Origin: Dehalococcoidia bacterium UBA6808
GTDB taxonomy: Bacteria > Chloroflexota > Dehalococcoidia > GIF9 > UBA5629
Length of the DNA stretch: 9,219 bases
Assembly (NCBI GenBank): GCA_002452695.1
Contig: DKFA01000067.1
Location: 1-9,219, forward strand
Direction: 5' to 3'
Under the pieces are notes generated by a model, which saw only the letters and a program-made list of their open reading frames with translations, made no database searches and had not been told where the DNA came from. Positions within the stretch are counted from its first letter, which is position 1; every line of letters begins with the position of its first letter. A program made the translations under genes and the position numbers. Below, piece by piece: positions 4,264 through 9,219 of this stretch.

Positions 4264-5361
4264 TCAAAACAGGCTAAATCCCTTCTTGTTGACCAACCTT
4301 ACACATGCATCCACGGCGTCGCTATCGTACTTGATCCCCTTGTATTTTTCAACTTCTTCAAGGGCTGTGTTTATGCCCAGCGAAGGGCGGTAGGGACGGT
4401 GGGATGCCATAGCCTCGACCACGTCGGCGACTGCCAGTAGCCTGGCCTCAATGCAGATGTTATTCCCAAGCAGCCCGTCCGGATAGCCGGTTCCGTCCAG
4501 TCTTTCATGGTGCTGGGATACGATGTCGCTGATGGGCCAGGGGAAATCGATGTTCTTGAGTATATCGCGGCCGACCTCAGGATGACGCTTGATGATTGCG
4601 AATTCGGCTGCCGAGAGTTTGCCCGGCTTGCTTAATATCTCAGCCGGGATGCTCAGCTTGCCAATGTCATGCAATATGCCGGCGACGCGGACGGCTTCGC
4701 TGGTGTTTTCATCAAGGTCCATTTCCCCGGCGATGGCATGTGCCAGCCTGCTCACCTGGCGCTGGTGTCCGGCGGTATAAGGGTCTCTGGTCTCGCTGAC
4801 GGTGGCGATGGTTTTGATAAAGCCATCCAGCGTCTTTTGCAGCTTTAAATAGCTTGACTGCAACGCTCTATCAGTTTCCTTGTAGCGTGTGATATCACGG
4901 ACGGTGCTGGAGATATATTTCCTGTTGCCGATCTCAATTACCTGTGAGTGTATTTCGATGCAGTGGGAGGCGCCGTTCTTGCCTGTTACCATCAATTCAA
5001 GTTTACGCTGCCCTTTTTCAATCAGTTCTGTGTAATATGGTTCGATAGCCTGGCCGGAGGCCGAGGAAACCAGTTTAAAGGCATTGTTGTTGAATAGCTC
5101 TTCCTTGCTGTAGCCGCTCATGTTGGCGAGCGCCTTATTGACATAAATAAAATTTCCCTGTATGTCATTGAGGAACATTGCATCCGGAGCCAAATCGAGC
5201 AGGCTTGTTTTCAAAAGGAACTCTTCATCAGCGCTGCTGCAATCGGCCTGTGGCACCGGGCCTGGGCCCTCCACAGCGTCAGGCATATATGACAGGTCTA
5301 CGATGGGCTGGTCGACCTGGCCGCCTTTTAAAATATGGCATGGCCTGTTATCTAATCTCAT
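4264..5361 (-). CDS. PAS domain HD-GYP protein (predicted c-di-GMP phosphodiesterase)
   Basis: This 365-aa cytosolic signalling protein has an N-terminal tail of about 45 residues without a known domain. A PAS domain follows (about 50-160: LDLAPDAMFLNDIQGNFIYVN, GYSKEEL at 83-89, and the PAC-type end TVRDITRYKETDRAL), then a short coiled linker. The HD-GYP domain covers about 180-362. Metal and catalytic residues are present: E190, H199 (TAGHQ), HDIGK at 231-235, H260 (IKRHPEVG), HH at 284-285, LDGTGYP at 288-294 and D313 (VADVVEAM). The complete HD and GYP motifs predict hydrolysis of cyclic di-GMP. The PAS domain would sense an internal or diffusible signal; no membrane segments are seen. 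The Shine-Dalgarno site is weak; TATAAT (5386-5391) lies 24 bp before the ATG. Confidence 0.93.
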   Translation of the reverse strand: MRLDNRPCHILKGGQVDQPIVDLSYMPDAVEGPGPVPQADCSSADEEFLLKTSLLDLAPDAMFLNDIQGNFIYVNKALANMSGYSKEELFNNNAFKLVSSASGQAIEPYYTELIEKGQRKLELMVTGKNGASHCIEIHSQVIEIGNRKYISSTVRDITRYKETDRALQSSYLKLQKTLDGFIKTIATVSETRDPYTAGHQRQVSRLAHAIAGEMDLDENTSEAVRVAGILHDIGKLSIPAEILSKPGKLSAAEFAIIKRHPEVGRDILKNIDFPWPISDIVSQHHERLDGTGYPDGLLGNNICIEARLLAVADVVEAMASHRPYRPSLGINTALEEVEKYKGIKYDSDAVDACVRLVNKKGFSLF

Positions 5362-5385
5362 ATAAAACCCGATAACCCTGCTGAG

Positions 5386-5391
5386 GGTATT
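5386..5391 (-). promoter_or_regulatory. -10 box of the HD-GYP gene
   Basis: A perfect TATAAT on the minus strand lies 24 bp before the start codon. No good -35 box is found 16-18 bp upstream (best is CAGACG), so an activator may be needed or the call may be wrong. Confidence 0.4.
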
Positions 5392-5401
5392 ATATTTGAC
5401 T

Positions 5402-5430
5402 GCTAACTGGGGCGTCTGCCCCCTGTTGGC
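5402..5430. repeat. Strong hairpin upstream of the HD-GYP promoter
   Basis: GCTAAC...GTTGGC closes an inner GGGGC-GTCT-GCCCC stem, giving 11 pairs with a small internal loop. No U-tract follows on either strand that would make it a clear terminator. It lies between the ilvE terminator and the HD-GYP -10 box, so it may shape transcription of the latter. Confidence 0.45.
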
Positions 5431-5461
5431 TCATTTTACTGAGACTACCGGCCTTAAATGT

Positions 5462-5491
5462 AAAAAAACAGCGATCCTGACAGGACCGCTG
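5462..5491 (-). terminator. Rho-independent terminator of ilvE
   Basis: On the minus strand CAGCGGTCC-TGTCA-GGATCGCTG (5469-5491, 9 pairs with one G-U) is followed at once by seven T residues (5462-5468). It lies 31 bp after the ilvE stop codon and separates ilvE from the HD-GYP gene. Confidence 0.92.
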
Positions 5492-5522
5492 CTTCGCAGA
5501 TTAACCTTCGCGGTGGATAATA

Positions 5523-6587
5523 TTACTGGATTTTAGTAATCCAGCCGAACTTGTCCTCTTTCTCGCCATACTGAATGGCTGTGATCTCATCGAAAAGCTT
5601 GAGCGACAGCTTCCCAACCATGCCTTTGTTGATGGTGATCAGCTTATCTTTGTGATAGATCTGGCCGACGGGTGAGATGACGGCGGCCGTACCGGTGCCG
5701 AAGACCTCCTGAAGGGTACCTTTGTCAGCAGCATCGATAACCTCATCCATTGAGATGCGGCGTTCGTGGACTGGGATACCCCAGTCTCGGGCCAGGCGGA
5801 TGACCGAGTCCCTTGTCATACCGGCCAGGATGGTGCCGCTCAAGTGCGGCGTGATCAGCTCGTCTTTGATGAAGAAGAAGACGTTCATTGTGCCGACCTC
5901 TTCGACGTAATTGCGGTAGATGCCGTCCAGCCAGAGCACCTGGGTGTAGCCCTTTTTCTGGGCCTCGTGGGCGGCGTAGAGGCTGGCTGCATAGTTGCCG
6001 GCAGTCTTGACCGCACCCGTGCCGCCCTCTACCGAGCGGGCATGATCGATAGCTGTGATCAGCTTGACCGGATTGAATCCTTCCTTGTAATAAGCGCCGA
6101 CCGGCGAAAGAATAATCATGAAATCGTAGTTATGAGCGACATGCACGCCTAGGCTCTGATCGGTGGCGTAGGCAAAGGGGCGTATATATAGCGAGGTGCC
6201 CTTCTGCCTTGGTATCCAGGCCTTTTCCATCTTTAGCAGGTGGACCAGCCCGTCGTGGAATACTTTTTCGTCAATTTCCGGTATGCACAGGCGCTGACAT
6301 GACTTGTTAAAGCGCTTGATATGGTCATCCATCCTGAAGACATTGATGGCGCCGTCTTTGGCAATGAATGCTTTGATGCCTTCAAATACGGTCTGTCCAT
6401 AGTGCAGCGTGGAAAGTGCGGGTGAGTAGCGTATCGGGCCGTAAGGAACGATCTTCGGCTTGCCCCATTTGCCTTTAGCGTAAGTCATGCGGAGCATATG
6501 ATCGGTCATGACCTGACCGAAGACCAGGTTGTCAAAATCGACCTTGTGTATCCTGCTGGCCTTGACTTTCTTGACTTCGATACTCAT
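5523..6587 (-). CDS. ilvE: Branched-chain amino acid aminotransferase
   Basis: This 354-aa PLP-dependent fold-type IV aminotransferase carries out the last step of leucine, isoleucine and valine synthesis, transferring an amino group from glutamate to the 2-keto acids in the cytosol. Family motifs run through the protein: LHYGQTVFEGIKAF (61-74), RPFAYATD (136-143), GAVKTAGNYAASL with the PLP lysine K194, EEVGTMNVFFF (229-239), GTILAGMTRDSVI (251-263) and VFGTGTAAVISPVG (295-308). Length and motif order fit the longer bacterial/eukaryotic-type BCAT subfamily. The ATG has AGGACGGG 5 bases upstream. It begins 30 bp after tRNA-Leu with no room for a separate promoter, so it is likely read from the tRNA-Leu promoter. 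A strong terminator follows. Confidence 0.96.
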   Translation of the reverse strand: MSIEVKKVKASRIHKVDFDNLVFGQVMTDHMLRMTYAKGKWGKPKIVPYGPIRYSPALSTLHYGQTVFEGIKAFIAKDGAINVFRMDDHIKRFNKSCQRLCIPEIDEKVFHDGLVHLLKMEKAWIPRQKGTSLYIRPFAYATDQSLGVHVAHNYDFMIILSPVGAYYKEGFNPVKLITAIDHARSVEGGTGAVKTAGNYAASLYAAHEAQKKGYTQVLWLDGIYRNYVEEVGTMNVFFFIKDELITPHLSGTILAGMTRDSVIRLARDWGIPVHERRISMDEVIDAADKGTLQEVFGTGTAAVISPVGQIYHKDKLITINKGMVGKLSLKLFDEITAIQYGEKEDKFGWITKIQ

Positions 6588-6617
6588 TTTACCCGTCCTG
6601 TAAATTTATTTGTTAAC

Positions 6618-6699
6618 TGGGGAAGAGGGGACTCGAACCCCTACGCCTTGCGGCACATGATCCTAAGTCATGCTCGTCTGCCAATTCCGACACTCCCCC
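6618..6699 (-). tRNA. tRNA-Leu (anticodon UAG)
   Basis: This 82-nt class II tRNA has acceptor stem GGGGGAG pairing with CTTCCCC (one G-U) and discriminator A. The anticodon stem CATGA/TCATG encloses loop CTTAGGA, with anticodon TAG at 6663-6665. A long variable arm (TGCC-GCAA-GGCG) is present, as is usual for leucine tRNAs, with T loop TTCGAGT. CCA is not encoded. It lies just upstream of ilvE. Confidence 0.96.
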
Positions 6700-6713
6700 A
6701 AAATAGCCATATC

Positions 6714-6742
6714 AATATAATACTTTTGGGGGAAAATGTTAA
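6714..6742 (-). promoter_or_regulatory. tRNA-Leu (and likely ilvE) promoter
   Basis: TTAACA (6737-6742) and TATATT (6714-6719) are separated by exactly 17 bp on the minus strand. The start near 6707 is about 8 nt before the mature tRNA. No other promoter fits between the tRNA and ilvE. Confidence 0.7.
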
Positions 6743-6743
6743 T

Positions 6744-6755
6744 TGGCCGAAGCCA
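6744..6755 (-). terminator. Weak UUCG hairpin after the lipoprotein gene
   Basis: TGGC-TTCG-GCCA, a stable C(UUCG)G tetraloop, is followed by ATTAACATTTT on the minus strand, 7 bp after the lipoprotein stop codon. The stem has only four pairs and the T-run is broken, so termination would be partial. It abuts the -35 box of the tRNA-Leu promoter. Confidence 0.35.
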
Positions 6756-6762
6756 TGCGCGG

Positions 6763-8379
6763 TCATTGTGTCACCTTCAGCCTGGGTGGATAAGTGCCAC
6801 TCAAGCTCCAGATGAACATGGCATCCCGATAGACCTCCAGGTAGTAGCCGCGCGTTGCCGACTCTCCGCTGGCTATATCCGGTGAAAATGTTATACTCTG
6901 CACGCAGCTTGTGCCGTCGTATTGAAAATCGAGTTGCTGCACCTCATGGTCGTTGGACCCTTCTATGTCCCGTTTGATCTTTAATGTATATTTCCCGGCC
7001 ATGCCGCCTGCCAGGGTTACCGCACCCCACACAGTCTGGCCTCGGGCAACCGTGTTTACCGAAGCTGCACCGCTGCGCCATCCGGCAAAATTCACTACCA
7101 ACGGCCCGCTGATGGGCCTGGGGTCTACCATCAGCCGGGGAGGATAGCCTTCAGGCATGGCCCAGACCTGTTCACCGTCCTTCAACAGGTCCAACCGGTA
7201 ACCCAGGGTGCCTGATTCTCCCACAGCATAAGAAGGGGCAAAAGTCAGTTGCTGGCTGCAGGACTTGCCGTCATAGTTGAATGCCCACTGTGCAGCTATA
7301 TCGTCGCTGCCGATAGCGACCGACCTCCAGGCCCTGATGATGCATTGTCCGGCGCTGCCGCCCTTGAGATTAATCCTGGCTGAAACCTGCTTGCCCGCCG
7401 TAGCAACTGTAACACTCTCATCTCCTGCAAACCATCCAGCGAACCCTATGGTCATGGGCTGTTGCATGTCGATGACTGCCACGGGCGGCTCCGAAGACCG
7501 GGCCGCAGCGGAAACCTGCATAACCCTGACCAAAGCAGATGAGTTGAGCACCCCAGTGGAGTTCCTGGCCACGATCCGGTACTCCGTATCTTCCAGGGGA
7601 TAGACAACCGCTGTGCCGACAGGATCGACCTGGCCGATGCCCTGGTCTATGCCGATAAATTCAGCTCCGCTTATATCCCATTTCAGAACCGCTGACTGAC
7701 CGGCAGCAATCCTGGCAGGTTGAGCAGTGAAATAATTGATCCGTGGCAGCGGTTTTTTCTGGGCTGCCGTTCCCTGGCTGGCAGAGGGGTAGTCAATACC
7801 CTCGATCTTGCTGTAGATCCAGTAGGGCTGCCCACTGTATTCCAGATCGTTGAAAAGGTACATAACGGCATATTTTTCTGCCGTATCGATCGCACCCAGG
7901 CTCGAAGTGACAAAGCCGCCCACCTGTGGCTCGATCACCTGCCACCTGCCGGTCAGATATTTTTCGATCAGAAAAGCATGCTGTCTGCCCTTGACATCAG
8001 TACCGATGGCAACATAGACATTATCGGCAGGGATGCCGTAGGCCCGCCATAACGTGCACAGCAGGGTTGAATAGTCCTTGCAATCTCCGCGACGGGAAGA
8101 AAGCGTTTCAGCCGGGTACTGCCAGTAATTACTGATCACGTCATCGTACACTATACTCCTGGCCACCCAGTCCTGGATGCGCCTGAAATCCGTGCGCACG
8201 TCGTTGCTGTCAGCCAGGATCAGCCGCAGGCAGGCTTTGATATCTGCGCTGTCGACTGTGATCAGTCCGCGCAGATCATAGGCAGGGTTGGTATATTCGC
8301 TGAAGGTGGATACCCGCGGAGCGCAGGCCGTCAGCACGCAGATTATCAGGGCGGTAAATATGCATAACCGTCTCCTCAT
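6763..8379 (-). CDS. Secreted lipoprotein with transglutaminase-like domain and tandem C-terminal repeats
   Basis: This 538-aa protein starts with a lipoprotein signal (MRRR, hydrophobic core, lipobox LTAC with C19), so it is exported and lipid-anchored. Residues 55-185 form a transglutaminase/protease-like domain: RRGDCKDYSTLL with nucleophile C100, QHAFL with H134, and VIEPQ with E150 where Asp is usual. Residues about 213-290 resemble an Ig-like domain (INYFTAQPARIAAGQSAVLKW...). Two homologous beta-rich repeats follow, about 308-418 and 427-537. They share FAGW, GG.AG, YDG.SC, a TF.P...GES motif, GY.L and YPPRL. Each repeat has a cysteine after YDG. The start ATG has an AGGGGG stretch only 1-2 bases away, closer than ideal. 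It follows the acetyltransferase gene by 40 bp. Its role may be cell-surface peptide or protein processing; the substrate is unknown. Confidence 0.9.
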   Translation of the reverse strand: MRRRLCIFTALIICVLTACAPRVSTFSEYTNPAYDLRGLITVDSADIKACLRLILADSNDVRTDFRRIQDWVARSIVYDDVISNYWQYPAETLSSRRGDCKDYSTLLCTLWRAYGIPADNVYVAIGTDVKGRQHAFLIEKYLTGRWQVIEPQVGGFVTSSLGAIDTAEKYAVMYLFNDLEYSGQPYWIYSKIEGIDYPSASQGTAAQKKPLPRINYFTAQPARIAAGQSAVLKWDISGAEFIGIDQGIGQVDPVGTAVVYPLEDTEYRIVARNSTGVLNSSALVRVMQVSAAARSSEPPVAVIDMQQPMTIGFAGWFAGDESVTVATAGKQVSARINLKGGSAGQCIIRAWRSVAIGSDDIAAQWAFNYDGKSCSQQLTFAPSYAVGESGTLGYRLDLLKDGEQVWAMPEGYPPRLMVDPRPISGPLVVNFAGWRSGAASVNTVARGQTVWGAVTLAGGMAGKYTLKIKRDIEGSNDHEVQQLDFQYDGTSCVQSITFSPDIASGESATRGYYLEVYRDAMFIWSLSGTYPPRLKVTQ

Positions 8380-8419
8380 GCCCCCTATTCTATCTCATGC
8401 CAGGCAGAGGGGAGAAAAA

Positions 8420-9046
8420 TCAACTCTGTTTCATGGGATTTCTGATGAGGTGCCAGGTGAACGGGCCTTCATTGGGAAGCTGCTTGGCCTGCACCAGCTT
8501 AAACCCGTGCTTATCGTAAAACAGCATATTCTCTTCCCGCATCGTCTCCAGGTAACAGGGCAGCCCCCTCTCATCGGCATATTTCAATACGGGTGTGATC
8601 AATTGCCCCCCATAGCCTTTGCCCTGCTGTCCCGGTTCCACACCCAGGAACTGCAGGTAGCAATGCGGCTCAGGCATGATACGTTTCTGCGATTCGATCA
8701 GTGATGGGACGGCCGACCTCAGACGCTCGAAGGGGCCGTCTCCAATCGTTGCCCTTAGCCTCCGCCGGGGGTCGGCCTCGCCATCAACAATCCTGCCACG
8801 CTTATCGCCGTAAAAATGCCACGCTATAATGCCTTTGAAAGATGATGTGGTGTAAACCTCACCGCATATCATGGAATAGCGCAGCATAATATTGAAAAAT
8901 TTCTCTTCCATGATGGTGCGCTCGCTTTCGTCCGGAAAGAGGTATGCTTCCCAGGGGTCGCTCCAGAACGCCCTGCCCAACAGCCTGGCCGCATCCAGCA
9001 GCCGCGGCCGGGTCAGCCTGAGGACAGCCTCATCCTTAATATCCAT
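8420..9046 (-). CDS. GNAT family N-acetyltransferase
   Basis: This 208-aa GCN5-related acetyltransferase transfers an acetyl group from acetyl-CoA to an unidentified amine. Motif A, the CoA pyrophosphate loop, is clear: YLQFLGVEPGQQGKGYGGQL (130-149) with Q-x-x-G-x-G at QQGKGYGG. Motif B follows as CYLETMREENMLFYDKHGF (164-182), with the tyrosine and FY..HGF typical of the fold. The N-terminal half is helical (LLDAARLLGRAFWSDP...) as in Rv-type and fungal-like GNATs. It is soluble and has no second domain. GGGAG lies 6 bases before the ATG, supporting this start. It is probably the first gene of a short transcript with the lipoprotein. Confidence 0.92.
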   Translation of the reverse strand: MDIKDEAVLRLTRPRLLDAARLLGRAFWSDPWEAYLFPDESERTIMEEKFFNIMLRYSMICGEVYTTSSFKGIIAWHFYGDKRGRIVDGEADPRRRLRATIGDGPFERLRSAVPSLIESQKRIMPEPHCYLQFLGVEPGQQGKGYGGQLITPVLKYADERGLPCYLETMREENMLFYDKHGFKLVQAKQLPNEGPFTWHLIRNPMKQS

Positions 9047-9083
9047 GTAGTCTCCCTCAAATAAACAACATTAAATTAAAGAA

Positions 9084-9089
9084 ATTATA
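9084..9089 (-). promoter_or_regulatory. -10 box of the acetyltransferase gene
   Basis: A perfect TATAAT on the minus strand lies 37 bp before the ATG, with AT-rich sequence downstream. The -35 region (TAGCAA at 17 bp) matches only half of the consensus. Confidence 0.5.
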
Positions 9090-9122
9090 ATCACCCTGCA
9101 CACATATTGCTACAGGCTGCAG

Positions 9123-9219
9123 TCAGACCACTATTCTCCGCCGCATAAAATACAGGGATAGGCACAAGAAGACCATAATAAGCGGATAATAAATGTCAGG
9201 TTTAAAACCATAATGCCTG
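9123..9219 (-). CDS. C-terminal end of a membrane protein (partial)
   Basis: The minus-strand frame entering from the right edge gives 32 residues before a TGA at 9123-9125. It has a polar lead (RHYGFKPDIYY), a hydrophobic helix (PLIMVFLCLSLYFM) and a basic end (RRRIVV). This is the pattern of a last transmembrane helix with a cytoplasmic positive tail. The start is outside the window, so the family cannot be named. The stop is 33 bp before the -10 box of the acetyltransferase gene. Confidence 0.6.
   Translation of the reverse strand, partial: RHYGFKPDIYYPLIMVFLCLSLYFMRRRIVV

Noticed and set aside
5402..5430. Terminator on the plus strand
   Set aside because: There is no plus-strand gene ending upstream and no clean U-tract, so it is listed only as a hairpin.
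5766..6152. Plus-strand reading frame of 128 codons opposite ilvE
   Set aside because: It is an antisense shadow of a confidently identified gene; the same applies to the other plus-strand frames at 6498-6815, 7277-7603, 7720-8052 and 8288-8704.
1..9219. CRISPR array, insertion sequence, integrase, rRNA or riboswitch
   Set aside because: No regular repeat-spacer pattern, transposase or recombinase motif, terminal inverted repeats or recognisable riboswitch core was found on either strand.

Overview
The window reads as a bacterial chromosome fragment. Evidence for Bacteria: a lipobox signal peptide, sigma70-type promoters, Shine-Dalgarno sites, a rho-independent terminator and an HD-GYP protein. 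Neither tRNA gene encodes its CCA end. The mix of genes would suit a Chloroflexota/Dehalococcoidia-like genome, but that is a weak guess. Every gene I accept lies on the minus strand, so transcription runs from high to low coordinates; gene order below follows that direction.

Right part (about 3570-9219, higher GC, chromosomal backbone): the C-terminal end of an integral membrane protein (window edge); a GNAT acetyltransferase; a secreted lipoprotein with a transglutaminase-like domain, an Ig-like domain and two tandem beta-rich repeats; tRNA-Leu(UAG) with its own promoter; ilvE (branched-chain aminotransferase) only 30 bp behind that tRNA; a strong intrinsic terminator; a PAS + HD-GYP protein (predicted cyclic-di-GMP phosphodiesterase) with an overlapping small hypothetical ORF; and tRNA-Ile(GAU) with its own promoter.

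Left part (1-3568, visibly more AT-rich, accessory): this begins exactly at the 3' end of tRNA-Ile, the usual attachment position of integrating elements. It holds a small three-helix membrane protein, a conserved hypothetical with a possible degenerate nuclease core, a PD-(D/E)XK nuclease-like protein, an HhH-GPD DNA glycosylase-like gene split by a one-base frameshift, and a hicBA toxin-antitoxin pair. No integrase or transposase is in view and the far end is outside the window, so 'genomic island' is an inference.

The least explained features are in this left part. Two genes are driven by near-copies of one promoter, with conserved spacer as well as -35/-10 boxes, exactly 400 bp apart. The nuclease-like gene has a perfect 17-bp palindrome over its -10 box and a predicted leaderless mRNA. 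Several DNA-acting proteins (two nuclease-like, one glycosylase-like) sit beside a toxin-antitoxin module, which suggests a defence or element-maintenance cargo. No assignment to a known defence system can be made from the sequence alone.
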